NCBI GenBank assembly: GCA_013396525.1 | Contig: VWYX01000384.1 | Location: forward strand, 447,383 to 511,382 | DNA: 64,000 nucleotides | From: Chaetorhynchus papuensis | Taxonomy: Eukaryota; Chordata; Aves; Passeriformes; Rhipiduridae | Direction: 5' to 3' | In this document: positions 47,441 through 60,209 of the stretch, piece by piece | How positions within the stretch are numbered: the stretch's first letter is position 1 | Layout: every line of letters begins with the position of its first letter | Notes under the pieces: generated by a model | Seen by the model: only the letters and a program-made list of their open reading frames with translations | Told to the model about the DNA's origin: nothing | The model's database searches: none | Position numbers and translations under genes: made by a program

Positions 47441-50400
47441 ACACACCAGAATATGACTGTATCATTTAATGGCTAAAACAGTCTCCAGCCATGGAATTTT
47501 GACCAGTATAACTCTCCCAAGACAACTTCAGGGAAGAGGCTGGAGACTGTCTTAGCCCCAGCAGTATTCACACCAGATCTGAGGGATGGGACCTCCCAGT
47601 TCTGGAGCTCCAGAGGTTTCCTCTGTGATGGCCCATCTGCCAGATGGTATCCAGACCAGAGTGCTCCATGACCCATCCTACTTGCTAAGATCATTTCAGC
47701 CAAACTGTCTCAGATGTAGTGAAGAACTACCGTGGTGATCAAAAGAATCCAGAATTAACTCTATGAGAGCAGGAAAAAACGATTTTGAATGCTTTTGAAA
47801 AATCTCCTTTATACTCAAAGAGAGCTTTATGTACAGAAACTGCCCACAGCCCCTGGGAATTTGGTTTTCAATTCCTTTAACTGGAGCATGTCAAATAATT
47901 TCAGCTGTCACACAGCATGTCTGAGAGACAGTGAGCTTTGACACAATACGTGTCAGATATACCTTCAAAAGAATGCAACACTTCTCTGGGAGGTAATGAC
48001 AATTGCTGAGCATGATTTCCTTCCAAATAAATATGAAAACTCCATAGGCATCAGTCAAAAGAAATGAATTCTCCTTGAAGACATTTCATAAGAATCGCCT
48101 TCTTTCCTCTGTCTCTGCTACCTCTCTCCTCCCTCACGGAAAATGCCGAAGTGGATAAGTTCAGGGCTTACCTCTCTGGAAAACAAGGGGGCCTAGAGTA
48201 ATGAAAGCCCAAACCTAAAAACATCTGTACCTAACTAGGGTTGTATGAAGCTGACAGACATCTTGTCCCTGTTGCTACCGTGTCACTCAGTGTCCATTAC
48301 CAGCTACTGACTGTTGTCCAACACAGACAGTCCCCGATAAAAAGAGGGAAGGACTCCCTCTTGGTGTGTGTATGAAACCTATTGCAGTGAACACTTCACC
48401 TCTTTAGGACCCCTGCTTATACTTACACATTTCTTAAAATACAGTATTTGTCAGAAATTCAGTTATGTCCTCAGAGGAACCAGGAAGGAGAGCAGAAGCA
48501 TTTCTCACCCTTTCTCTTTAAATACAATTAAAAGACTCAAAGCTGGTCCCCAGTGTGGAACCTGTTCAGATCAGAGATCCTTTTTTAGGGGACCATCAAC
48601 AGTTCATTCAAAAGGAAACCTAATTTTAAAAGTCATCATAAATAGATATGTGTGCTTGAAAATAAGAATTTCAACAAGAAATGCAGTTAGATATAAATAG
48701 AAGACAATCTAAATTTATGGACTTCATAGACTCATCCAAGCTTACTCTCAAAGCCCATGAATATGGTGAAAGGACTCTAACATGTTTCATATCACCAGTG
48801 GGGAGTATGGGACTTACAGGAAGGGAGAAATGTCCCTACAGTCACACTTGACAGAGAACTATGAATTCTATTGAGATTTCATGATCAGCAGATGATAAGT
48901 TAATCATGATGAGAGTCAATTAGGACAGCTCTAGGAGCATGAAATAGATGTAAATATCCCATTATATCCATTAAGCAATATTCCTTCAATATGGCACAGC
49001 AAGAGACACAGGGAAAAGACCAAGGAAAGACAAGCCTGGCCAAGCTGGTTGTCACCTGTGCCAAGTGCAATCTTCTAAGTGTTTGCTGCCAGCAAACACA
49101 AACCACCAGCAGTGACCATCTCAGAAGTGAGAAGTCCCTGATTCAAGAAGAAAAAACAAATGGGTGTTTTAAATTTACCTGCAAACTTCCCTGACCCTAC
49201 TTGTCTCTAAAGGAACATGTGTATTCTGAAAAGAAAGTGCTCTTTAAGAGAGATTTTTAGCCTTTTTGTTAGGATGTTCAGCAGAAACTCTGGGAGTATT
49301 AAAGGAGTCTTTAAAGTAGATTGCCTGCCTCATTCAGCTGTGTCGAGAAGCTGATCCAAAGACACCCAGGAACTTTAAAAGGTGCTGGAGCTGGCCCATT
49401 GGTTTCTAGTACTAATAGGAACCGAGCTGTTAGTGTTTTTGCATGACATCCTGTAAGGAAAATCACTGGCATTTGGCTTACTCGGGAGATTTCACCATCT
49501 GTTATTGTGGAGACCCAATAATGATACAAAACACAAATAAGAAAAAAACCCTAACATTCTGCCAAATTTAGTGAGGTCTTAAAATATTCCTGCACAGGTA
49601 GAGAATTTTGCTGGAGGACAATCAAGAGAGCAACGGGCTCAATTACATCCTGAGTTTCCTGTGTAAGACCTGTCAAGCAACTCCCATCATCACGTCTGTA
49701 AGTGAGTGTGAGTAATGGGTTTTATTTAAATTCATGTGGTGTTTGCTACCTACACCCAGACAGATAATGAACAGATAGCAGAACAATGATCATTGAGAGG
49801 CTATCACTTAATTCTTGTTTTATTCTGCAGCTTGCCTGCCTTCATCTGTCTTCCCTTCTGAAGAAGTAAGCACGTTCCTTCTGTCTCAGACAGAAATGCA
49901 ATGGCCTATTATGCATTCATCACAAGTTTTCCATTTTCCATCCAAAATCATGACAGTGATACAAATATGAAAGCCCACAGAATTTGTTTCCAAAAGCATT
50001 CAGCTCCACGCATGTATGTTTAGCTTTCTGCAATTGAATTTCTTATCCCCCAAAACACACAGTCAACTTCCTCCTAAGTAGCAAATATAACATTTAAGGA
50101 GTTTATTTGCCTTACCAAAAACAATAGGAATTAAGCATGGTAGTAAGGGCAGGGCATCCTACAAAATACTGAAATAATCTGTTGGCTCGCTGCAGTTCTA
50201 TTGAATTAAGAAACACAAAGGGAATATGCTGAACAAGATGAGGGGGGAAATTAAGTAGCATCACATGAATGTGGTAGTAAAGCATCCTACATACTCTCAT
50301 CACTGTCCAGCTTCCTGCAGGACAAAAATATGTGTTCAGCCCTGAAAACTATGTCCTTCCAATTCAAGTATTGGTACGCATTCGTTGCCCTGGCTATCTG

Positions 50401-51799
50401 AATTCCTTTGGGTTTGAGGAAGCTGTCAAAGCCTTACAAGTGTGAATGCTGTTGTGCAAGTAAAATTAATGACTCCTTTTCTGCTTCCCATATTTTAAAG
50501 CTTTAAATGACTCTTATTGCTGGGGAGAAGATGAGGAGGAGCAGAGGGGCTGTCAGGATGGAATTTTAAGTCTTTTGGCATTTAAAATCTTAGACCTGAT
50601 TGACCTCCTGATGGTGCTTCAGACCAGTATTTACCTTGGTGTTGTAAAGCAAGCAAACTACACCTTTACCTGGGCATGAATCCCACTATGCAATCTGCTA
50701 TAACTAACTGGGGTATGAAGCTCAAGTGAAATGCTCCAGTCAAGCAAGTAAACATTGAAAAACAAACAAAAACATTTGCATTTGAGGAAGTATTAAATGT
50801 ATTTATCATCTGCCCTCTGAGTCTGTGTAAGTGCTGGAGTAAGGAGAAGGTAATACAAATAGTTGTAACTCAGTTATTAAATAAAATGGAAGTATATGAA
50901 TAATTAATACTAATAATAACTAGTGCTTACCCAACTGGTATATGCTGAGGTTTTAGCTGATGCTTGCCAAGGCATGATAGACTAAGGTTGCTTGGGGAGA
51001 GGGCTTCCTTGTTGCCCAGATCCCCCAGCACACTGTGGGCTGCAACAACACAAGCTCTGGGCTGGCTATTTTCAGTGCACTGAGGAGTTCCCAGCACCAC
51101 CCTGCTCATGGCTGTAGGATGAAGCCTGGCTTCAGAAAGCAGAGCCAGCCTGCCAAGCACTCTGCCTACAGCGTCTGTCTACACCTGGGCCCTGGCCCAG
51201 GGGAATTCAGACTCAAAAGGCGTTATTGACACCCTCGTATTTCAGCTGGCTTCCCTGCTCTTCCCCACAACCATTAGAAAGGCTCTCCAGAAAGCACTTT
51301 GGAGCAGCGGCCAAGCCCAGATTCTCCGAAAATCCCATGGGATTTTCCTAAGGAGCTTTCATGTTCCCAGAAAGGAGAGTGAGCCCCAGAAAAACTGCTT
51401 TCTCTATGTGCTAACAGCAGAGATAACCCCACGTGCCCTATTGAATTGTTCTTCTACCAGTCCTTTCAGAGGGAGCAGGTGATATAATTCTCCAGAGAGT
51501 ATCTCCTGTTTTACCAGCATGCCCCAAGCTCCTGCTTTACCTATCGATGTACTCTCTCCCAGCCCAAAAAACACCTTTCCTTGCAAGATATGTCACAACA
51601 CTGAAGTTAGGTCTGAGGCATGGTGCCAGATGAATGAATCTGTCTAAAGCCTGGAGATCATGGGATTCATCCAATGGGGCCAAATTTCTACTGCCATCAG
51701 AGGCACACCTAATTTACCCCCATGCAAAGTAGAACAGAGTGTACTCACAGTCCCGACTGCTGTTCACTGCAGGAGCGTGTAACGCAAGCATTAGTGCTT
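47441..51799. other. Non-coding interval, no gene seen
   Basis: No exon chain is recognised. A 77-codon minus frame (50,927-51,160) ends exactly at a donor-like GTAAGC, but it has no acceptor of quality or partner exon. Frames elsewhere are short. Confidence 0.5.
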
Positions 51800-51900
51800 A
51801 GGACAAAGCTGCAAGGTCACAAAGTAATATTATCTCTATTTTCTATAGGTACAAAGAGGTGAGCCAAAGACAGAGATGAGACAGGAACAAGATTTCAGTG
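51800..51900 (+). mobile_element. MIR-like (CORE-SINE) fragment
   Basis: 'gtaatattatctctattttc' then 'tacaaagaggtgagccaaag' fits the MIR words 'gtattattatccccatttta' and 'cagatgaggaaactgaggca'. The downstream core is weak. Confidence 0.5.
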
Positions 51901-54900
51901 TGCTGGTTTACCTGCTAGACTGGAGCCTTTCCAAAAATTGGAAGGGGATTTTGTGTATTCTATTGTGAGCCCAAAGCCACCCGAAAAAAAATCTCATGTG
52001 CTTTAATGAATCGAGTGTGGGAAATATGTGATGTACATGAGTTCTTCTGAGATTTGGGGAAGTCAGTATTTAAATTAGATGATTGTCATACAGTCACAAA
52101 GTTCTGAAGGACACCTTCATACAAAATGCCAGGGTTTGCTCCTTCTCATCAACAACACAATGAGTATTCAGGGAATTTTAAGTGGTTCTGACCTATTATC
52201 ATAGAGCTCTTTTCTCTTGGTTCTGCTGTTGGCTATGCATTTCCCCATTGAAATTAATTATCTTTATGGACAAACAGCTTTGTAAAGGACTAGCACTGTG
52301 GCCATAGTTGTCTAATTTAAGTGAGGCAGCACTGGTAAAGAGAAATGGGAATTCAGTCCATGTTTTTGAGGGGAAACTAGCTTTGGATGATGAAGAACTG
52401 AAAAAGTGTTTGGTAACCTAAATAGTGTTTACTTTTTGCAGCTATATCAGTCTTTTAACAGGAACCATTTTTTTCTTGTGTATGGACTAGGCTGTACTGA
52501 AGGTAACACCACATTGCCTGAAGCTTCTTGTTCTCTTCATTGTCCTTAGACATTCATGATCTTTGAGAGTTTTATGCCGACACTGAGAAAGAAGTGATCT
52601 TTGCTTCTTCTGCCATTGATTCAGGTCATACTTTGTTTTCTCCACAGCTTCTCATTGCTAAAATATGGGGATGGCATTAATACCCTGTAATAAAGGGATT
52701 TGTAATTGTGGAGAAATAAAAAACCTTGTTTACCTGTTCAGCTGCCGAAAAGGAGAGAGCTGTTCATAACTCCACAAAAAAAATATTTCTGAGCGTAGCG
52801 TAAGGGTTAGGTGTTCAAAACAGAGAAGTAACCTAGAGAAAATTAGTTGTTTTGTAGGTTTACTTCCCTGTTGCTTTGCTGATCCATCTGGGACGCTCTT
52901 GGTCCCTGAGTGAAGATCATGCCATTACTTCAGACTCACAGTATGCACTGAAGCACAGCTAATGCTCTCCTGTAATTGTTTCCTGAATGCTGAAAACAGC
53001 AACAAAGCCCACATGCATGCACGCACGCACAGATATGCTCACTGCTATGCTTAGGCTGATGGAAATTTTATAAATTGCTAACCCTGTCTGGAACGGTACT
53101 GCTTCCAACCAAACATCAGCACATTGATTTGGGCAGCAGATCTAGGAGTCAAAAATGGGTTCTGTGAAACAGCAGGCTTAACAGCTGAAACCATCAAAGC
53201 TCTGAGCCTCCATGCTGGCCAGATGATGAGTTTTTAATTTCTTCCCTGTGGGTCCTGAGATGCAATAGATAAAATGGGAAAAAAATCATAAGTCAGTACT
53301 GTTGGCCTTTAAATGTAATTGGAGAAAATCTGCAACTTCTATCAGAAAAGACAGATCAATTGATATATTTCTGTGGACCTCCAGTAGTCATGTATCTCTC
53401 ACATGCAGGTATCTATCAAAACTCTCTGAATTTCTTAGTACACCTACTCAAATTCCATGTACTTTGTACTAGATGCATCAAATCAGAGAGGAAAGGAGGG
53501 AGGAATTTAATTTTACACTTGAAAAATTATGGATCTTTCATTTCTATGCCTCCCCACATTACACTCATATTTAATTTAAGATCTTAAGTGGTTCTAAATA
53601 AGCTTCTAAGATTTAGTTTAAGCACAAAATATTCATTCAGGATGAATGAATAATTCTGAATAGCTGAAACAAGAGAACAAAAAGGGTTTTAACATTAACA
53701 ATGGGACAGATCCATCAACAAGATAACTATGATTGACACAAATGGAGCCTCTTTCACTGGTACTTGATTTGGCCATTGCATTAGACAGTGTTTTATTCCT
53801 TGTGATAACAGTCCTAGCTCAAAACAGTCTGTTCATACAAGAGAACATGTAGTTCAAGTCTATAATACCCCTGACTCACTGAACCAGTGGACCAGACGAA
53901 AGTCTCACGTTGGTAACTGATACAAATTCTTGAATTTATCTTGAAAAAAGTTTTCTCTGACTGTGATGCCTCTTGTTAAATTTGTCAGGTATTTCCCATC
54001 ATGTGGTTGTCTCAAGCCCTAGGTGGGTGGAAGTGTAGGGTGTTTTCTGCTTGAGGCTCAGTGCACAAATCACTTGGGAGAAAGAAGCTGCTGGCACGAA
54101 GAGGGGAAGGCTTGGAAGAGGAACACAAGGAGGTCGCAACTGGGAACAAGGGGTGGGATACACCTGAGAGCTGCTGAGGGGCTGAGCTGAGCAGTAATCA
54201 ATGAAAGGAACAGTCCACAGACTGAAGAAATGGAACTTTCAGCATTTAAAATGCTATTGTAACACACAAACTTCCTGCATGCCAACGCCCTGACTGCAGT
54301 GCCAAGTTAACTCATCAAGTTCATGCTGGACTAACTGGGGCATGCTGAGAAGATAATACGAGCATTTATCTGTCATGAATGCAAGCTTATGGATTGATAG
54401 ATCATTTGATCTGTATGACTGTATTATGGATTTGCCATTAGCTTTTATCTTTAGCCATGCTGACAGAATCAAAAAACATATTTATTACACTTGGTGGGTT
54501 TTAATCGACTTTGCATTTTCCTGTGAGTAGAGTTGGAACACAGATAATCTGCAAAATACACTGACAATCTTCCAGTTTATTCTGGTTTATTCATAATTTT
54601 CAAAAAAAAACAGGCAAAGAGCATATCACAGATGTATCCTCCTGTAAAAGCATTACATAAGATTTGAAGGAGAATAAACTAGCATTAGCCATAGAAGAGA
54701 GAAAGATGCAGTGCAAAAAGAGCTTATCCTCTGGGCTTGATGAAGAAAACAGCTCAAAGCTAGCAAATCAATGATCCCAGAATGAAACCGAAACACTGCC
54801 CACAGAGAGAATGGATTTGCAAAATGTGAGTTCTCCCTATTTCACATGGTATTGCTCCTACTCACAGAGGAGGGCTTTTAGTGCTAAGGCACAAGGTTTG

Positions 54901-55094
54901 ATACTACCAGGGCTTGGTAACATCCAAATAACATGACAGAGGGACCAGTCCTCTGCTGGAACAGAACATCTGAGAGAATGAAGGGCAGCCCATCTTATCT
55001 AGGTATCTTTGTTGTTGATGTCTCATGTGAACTGAGTGATTATATGTGGATTTCATCAATACAGTCAATAGAGTGCAGGGTGTGAACCAGCCTA
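51901..55094. other. Non-coding interval, no gene seen
   Basis: A possible MIR remnant in inverse orientation occurs near 52,645-52,720. A short GCACGCACGCACA/ATGC stretch is at about 53,010-53,035. Otherwise the sequence is AT-rich with frames of at most 75 codons and no exon signature. Confidence 0.5.
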
Positions 55095-55637
55095 AAATAG
55101 AAAGGACCTGGGGGTTCTGGTGCACAACAAGCTGTCCATGAGCTAACAATGTGCCCCAGGAGTCAAGAAGACCAATGATATCCTGGGATGCATTAGGAAA
55201 AGCATTGCCAGCAGGTCAAGGGAGGTGATCCCGCCCCTCTACTCACCCCTAGTGAGGCCACATCTACATACTGTGTCCAGTTCTGGGCTCCTCAGTAGAA
55301 GTGAGACATGGAGAGGGTCCAGCAGAGGCTGTAAAGGTGATTAAGGGACAGGCTGAGGGAGTTGAGCCTGTTCAGCCTTGCAGTAGGACCAGAGGCAGAA
55401 ACTGATGCACAGGAAGTTCCACCTGAACATGAGGAAGAACTTCAGTCCTGTGCAGTGACCGAGCACTGAACAGATTGTCCAGAGAGGGTGTGGAGTCTCC
55501 CTCACTGGAGATATTCCAGAACTGTCTGGACACAACCCTGTGCCATGTGCTCTGGGATGACCCTGCTTGAGCAGGGAGGTTGCACCAGATGACCCACCGT
55601 GGTCCCTTCTAGCCTGACTGATTCTGTGATTCTGTGA
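55095..55637 (+). mobile_element. CR1 LINE fragment with internal deletion
   Basis: A clear CR1 copy: 'aaaggacctgggggttctgg', 'gatatcctgggatgcattag', 'agtgaggccacatctacata' then 'ctgtgtccagttctggg', 'ctgaacatgaggaagaactt', ending 'gattctgtgattctgtga'. Between 'gagcctgttcagccttg' and 'aggaccagaggcagaaactg' (about 55,378-55,387) roughly 100-150 bases of the usual sequence are missing, so this copy carries an internal deletion. A 112-codon minus frame lies antisense to it and is not a gene. Confidence 0.93.
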
Positions 55638-55787
55638 AATGAGTTTCATGCTCACAACTTTTGGCCATGTTGGCCTCACTGACTAAATGAGAGTCTGAAG
55701 AGTCCACTCCATGCAGAAAATTCCTTTGTCCAGTTCTACAGACCCTGTTCACTGTCCATGGAGAGAAATAGATACAGTAGTGTGCAA

Positions 55788-57156
55788 TTTATTTCATCCT
55801 ATTACAATGTCTAAAATATATTAGATTAATCACGTTCTATAATTGACAAATTCTGGGAATAAAGCTGTGCTATTGGCTTACATAACAATAGGGGAGGTTT
55901 AAAAGTTAGAGCTTGAGACACTGCAAGGGTAGAGGAGTTCTCGTAGCATGCCCTGATCTTTTGAAGGCTGTTTTCCTAAGGAAATAGGGCTCATGCAATT
56001 ACATTAACTGCCAATTCCAATAAAGTTTGAATGCTAGCCAGTGTCAACAAAATCATACAAAATACAGACCTTGAAGACATTAATTTCTTACAGGTTTCCT
56101 TTTGAGAAAAGGAAGGTGGCTGAATAAAGAAATGAAGAATGAGATTAAAATCCCTTGATAAAGAAAGGCTGAAGAGCGAGCTCAGCCACATAGCAAACAC
56201 CAAAATAAACCCCTGCAGGAAACCACAGGCAAAGAGACTTTCCATAGATAGGCTGTATGACTATTGTAACCTATCTCACATCAGCTGGAAACTGACAGAT
56301 AATGTATCTGTCTTGGAAAAAAATAAAATGCCCTGGTCTTATACTATGTCAGAAAAAAACCACTCAAACTGGAACACAAATGTCACCTGGGGATAGCCTG
56401 TGTTTGACTGACATCAGTGAAAGCTTGGCTCTGAATTCAGCAAACCCTGATGTCATGCCTTGCAGACTTGTTTTAGGCAGGAAAGTTACAGGTAGGGCAC
56501 AGTCAAGGCAGTCAGTGGCTGATCTAAACCAGTGAGAATTCCTCTGGTCAGGAGTACTGGCCATCTTTGACACCTTTTTACTGCAAAGGAAGATGTCACT
56601 TCCACAACCCACTAGGATGTACTAAAATCATGCAGCCTGTGATAAGAGTAGGCTGTTACTCAAGTGTTGTCTTCATTTTATATTGGAGAGATGCCATAGG
56701 ATTTCCCATTTTAAATACTGTCACCTGCTTTCACAGGCCTCTCCTGTTTTCCACGTATATTTTTTCATTCCTCTGTGGAATAGGAAAAGGCAGAAGATCT
56801 TGGCCCTGCTGATTTTGCTTTCCTGAGAAAAAGGCAGCTGGGCCTGAGCCATGAAGGGAGGGTATTTCACTGCTTGATGCCAAATTTAGTGTGATAGTCC
56901 TAAAAAGCACATAAGGTCATCCAATTTAAAACTCAGGGAACCAAAGTTCTTTCTCTCTGCAAGTTGTCATGTAGCTTAAAGGTCTAGGATGTTGTCACAG
57001 CTATCTGCCCTAGAAACTGAATTTCAAAATTTCCCCTCAAATTCTTTCACATTTCCATGCTTGTTACTCTTCTGTAATTCCGCTCTTCCCAGGCACTTTC
57101 AGTGAGACCCCCAGAACTTGTCCCCAGGCTCAGCAACACCCTGAGGTGCTGCTCAG
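55788..57156 (-). other. Probable 3' untranslated and downstream region of the minus-strand gene
   Basis: Lies directly after the stop codon at 57,157-57,159 of the minus-strand gene. The first AATAAA I find on the minus strand is the complement of TTTATT at 55,788-55,793, about 1.36 kb after the stop. A non-canonical signal closer to the stop is possible. The overlapping short frames (56,139-56,812) look like chance frames. The extent is inferred. Confidence 0.35.
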
Positions 57157-57280
57157 CTACTGCTGGAGCACAACCACATCCAGGGCTGCTGTTTGCTTCC
57201 TGATTTTTCTCCTTGCTCGAAGATACCTCTGCAGTTCATCACGTGTGATGTAGGGCCCTTTTCCTCCCAGAGCCATGGCA
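57157..57280 (-). CDS. Terminal coding exon of an unrecognised minus-strand gene
   Basis: On the minus strand an acceptor (ACTCCACGTGCTAG) ends at 57,281. The exon begins with one base (T) that completes a codon. It then encodes 40 residues starting AMALGGKGPYITRDELQ and ending DVVVLQQ, followed by TAG at 57,159-57,157. The tail is strongly basic (YLRARRKIRKQ) and could form an amphipathic helix. The single entering base fits the preceding exon (60,117-60,172), which ends two bases into a codon; together they give AGT, serine. The Glu/Arg/Lys-rich but balanced composition, the absence of internal stops and the matching phase argue for a real exon. The plus-strand frame over the same bases (57,193-57,507) is the shadow. 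The product is not recognised, and no catalytic motif is visible. Confidence 0.6.
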
Positions 57281-57803
57281 CTAGCACGTGGAGTAACACC
57301 ACAGCCCCGGGAAAATCAGGCGACCTCCAGAGATGGTTCTTCTCCATCATCTTCCTCTCCGTGAAACAAGCTGTGGAACTGGAAGAATATGCCCTTGAGG
57401 GGAGTGCAGTCTGGTTCACAATCTGGAACGTACAATTTCTAACCTACTTTTTTTTCATGCACCTGGTCTTGTGGTTTCTCAGCTCTCATTTTTCAGTCAC
57501 TGCTTGACAGGAGAATTTGAGGAAATTATCACAGAAAGGCTTTCTCTGCATGCCCACTGCCATGTGGATGGCTCTGCCTTCCTGTGGTCAGTAGAAATGC
57601 TGGCAAACATGAAGCTTCTCCATGATCAAAGCCAGAAAGTACAAGCAAAGCAATGAAATCCTCACCTCTGGTTCAGTTTCGTTAACAAATACAACTAGTG
57701 ACTCTTGGCCAGTTCTTGTATTCTTTAATGGGATTATTATTCATTCATGCTGGCCTCGGTGAAATTTGGGATACAAGTATTAATCTTAGATTGCAATGAG
57801 AAC

Positions 57804-57831
57804 TGTAATAACAAGAGCGCTTGTTATTACA
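57804..57831. repeat. Perfect inverted repeat, 12-base arms and AGCG loop
   Basis: TGTAATAACAAG at 57,804-57,815, loop AGCG, then CTTGTTATTACA at 57,820-57,831. The arms pair without mismatch. In unconstrained AT-rich DNA, 12 perfect pairs around a 4-base loop is uncommon but can arise by chance or template-switch mutation. It is too short for a microRNA precursor. Confidence 0.95.
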
Positions 57832-58183
57832 AGGCACACAGGCCACACAGAAAGAATATCCAGTCCTGATCCTCCCAAAATAAATCAGATCTAACTCCTC
57901 CTGGAGTGAGGCAGGAGTACATCCTTACTGTGGACTGTACCTTCCAAGAAATAATAAGCCTCTATGCAAACATCCATGCAAAGTATTTTTAACTCTTCCT
58001 TGACCAAAACTCTTTGTCTGCCTCTAGCGAGGGATGAAAGGAGCACAGTTAAGACCCAGGCTCATCCTGCTTAGCTTTGGGTTCCAAAGAAGGAACCTCA
58101 CCTTAGATGTCTAAAGGTAGACAGGAACTTTCTCGGAATAGTTTTTGCCAATTTTGTGCTTTGTCCAAAGCAAAGGATCATTG

Positions 58184-58425
58184 TCACAGAATAATCATAG
58201 AATGATTTGGGTTGGAAGAGGCCATAAAGACCATTTAGTTCCAACCCCCCTAGCAAGCCCCATCCAACCTGGCCTTGAACACTTCTAGCAGTGGGGAGTC
58301 CACAACTGTTGTGGGCAACCTGCTCCAGTGTCTCTTCACCCTCATAGTTAAGGATTTATTCTCTAGATCTTTTGTAAATCTACTCCCTCTCGTGCCCTTC
58401 TAAAAAAATCTGTCTCCTTGCAGAC
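58184..58425 (-). mobile_element. CR1 LINE 3' fragment
   Basis: Starts with 'cacagaataatcatagaatg' (complement of the CR1 tail), then 'atttgggttggaagaggcca' and 'agttccaacccccctagcaa', and continues through 'caacctgctccagtgtctct' to 'ctccttgcagacattt'. It is an inverted, 5'-truncated avian CR1. Confidence 0.93.
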
Positions 58426-59091
58426 ATTTCATCTTGGCTTGTGTAAGGTGTGGCCTTAAGAAAGAACACAGGACAAAGTCTGCACAGGTTTTAAAAAGAC
58501 ATGAATTCACTAGGAATTGTTGAGGTTATTCATGCTTGTCTTTCCTCCACTTTGTCACTATGCCTGAGATTTGGCACCACAGAGCAGGTCCTTGCAAGGA
58601 GAAGTGTCACAGACATGCACTATGCTTTATCCTGTAACTCAGCTGGGCCTTCATCTGCCGCCAGCTATGCTGATGCAGAACACTAGCACTGTTCCAGATA
58701 CTCTAAATAGGGCCTGTGTCTTTCCTTCCCTTCGTTAGCAAGGAATTCCCCGCTCACACTACCAGGCCGTGAATTATTCTGGCAGAGCTTTTGAGGACCA
58801 GGCTGGTTGGACTGCAAATTCAGTTCTGTGGCCGATCAGATGGCTGAAAGGCCATTTGCTGTCAGCACAGAAAAGAACAAAGACAAAGCCAGTGCTAGAG
58901 AAAGCTGTTTCCTGCACCGTGCTGGGCAGAAGGTGACAGACTACAAGTGGCAAGGTCCCCAGGGTGTCCTGAAGCAATCGTTGAATGGAGCCACGGTGGA
59001 CCATGAAACCAATGCATGGCTTTACCCAGCGTCGCATCTCTTCTTTCATAATTTGGGCTAAATGCCTCTCTAAATTTTGAGTTAAGCTGTT

Positions 59092-59105
59092 GTTGCCATA
59101 GCAAT
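59092..59105. promoter_or_regulatory. X-box-like motif
   Basis: GTTGCC-AT-AGCAAT matches the RFX X-box pattern with a two-base spacer. It sits in unique sequence within the inferred last intron. It could be an intronic enhancer element or chance. Confidence 0.35.
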
Positions 59106-60116
59106 GGCCACTCAGAGTGAGAGAATGCAGTGAATGTGTTGGGGGTGTGAGGTTCTGGCTCTTCTCATAAAAATATATGTCTGCATGTACATACACTGCT
59201 GTGGAGCTGCATGAAAGGAGCCAAGCAAGCAGTTTACATCAGATCTGAGGGAGGGACAGGTGGTATGGGAAGAGGAGAAGCTTGGTGTAGGTTGGAATTG
59301 TTTGTTCCAGGATGCACCTGCAAAGAGCTGAGTACTAAACTGAGATGAGCCTGAGTGGTAACAGACTTACATTTCATTTCTTAGCAGTAGAAGTCACTCC
59401 CTTGGTCAAGACAAGGCATGTTTGTTGCTGCCTTTATGAGATAAATCTTTGCAGAAACAGGAAAAATTTGCTTTCTCTGGTTTATTTTCATTAAAAATAA
59501 CCCTTGCTGCTAGCTCTTTAACAGGAAATGCTTTTCAGCAATCTACTCCCACTGTTTATACAAGTTTTTTTGCCAGGGCACAGACTGAAAAAAAGTCAAT
59601 AAATAATGCAGTCATTATATTACCTAATTTTAGATCCACTTCTAAGATTTTTATACACTCCTAGCACTAGCATTTTTAGTGGCCACAGCAGGAGAGATTC
59701 AGAACTTATAAGGTTTATTCCTCACTTTATGCCCCCTCTCGGTGGGGTGAGGAAACTGCTTAAATAGTTATAGCTAGGGCAAGATCCTGCCCGCATCCCT
59801 GAGCCTATTTCCCTGAGGATTTTGGCAGAGGTCCATCTTCCTCTGACTAAATTTGGCTTATGAGTGGAGTTAAGCATCACCTTAATCAAGTGCAGGCAGT
59901 GTCTGAAGTGTTTTGGGAATTCTCAGCCTCAGAGTGAGATTTAGATACCTGAAGCAGTAACTGATGAAGAAGAGCAGTCTGTTTGTGTCACTGGCTGGGC
60001 TTCAAATTCTTTCAAAGTCCCACATCTGACTCATGGTGAGCAGCCTTTTTAAAGTCCATAAACTCATAGCAGGGCATCCAAGTTTGATAATGTAGCCATA
60101 AACTTTTGTGGCATAC

Positions 60117-60172
60117 CTTGTCCCTCCATGAGCCCAGACGGGGTCATGAATCAGAATTAGCATTCCAGGTTC
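60117..60172 (-). CDS. Internal coding exon (56 nt) of the unrecognised minus-strand gene
   Basis: On the minus strand a good acceptor (CTTGTATTCTTACAG) precedes 56 bases that end at a donor (ACAAG|GTATGC). Only one of the three frames is open. It starts in phase 0 and encodes EPGMLILIHDPVWAHGGT plus two bases (AG). The preceding exon (62,275-62,326) ends in phase 0 and the next (57,157-57,280) supplies the completing T, so the phases agree at both junctions. The hydrophobic MLILI stretch followed by HDPVW looks like a buried strand and turn of a folded domain. The open frame continues past the donor for 35 more codons, so a longer exon or intron retention cannot be excluded. The family is not recognised. 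Confidence 0.55.
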
Positions 60173-60209
60173 CTGTAAGAATACAAGATTTAAGCTTTTG
60201 AAAAGAATC

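Larger units (their letters stand above)
57281..60116 (-). other. Inferred last intron of the minus-strand gene
   Basis: Runs from donor GTATGC at 60,116 to acceptor TAG at 57,281 on the minus strand. It contains a perfect 12-base-arm hairpin (57,804-57,831), an inverted CR1 tail (58,184-58,425), an X-box-like motif (59,092-59,105) and otherwise unique sequence. Overlapping frames at 58,774-59,196 are open on both strands. They show no splice signals consistent with the gene's phase and are not called. Confidence 0.5.

Noticed and set aside
55341..55679. 112-codon minus-strand frame
   Set aside because: Antisense to a clear CR1 element.
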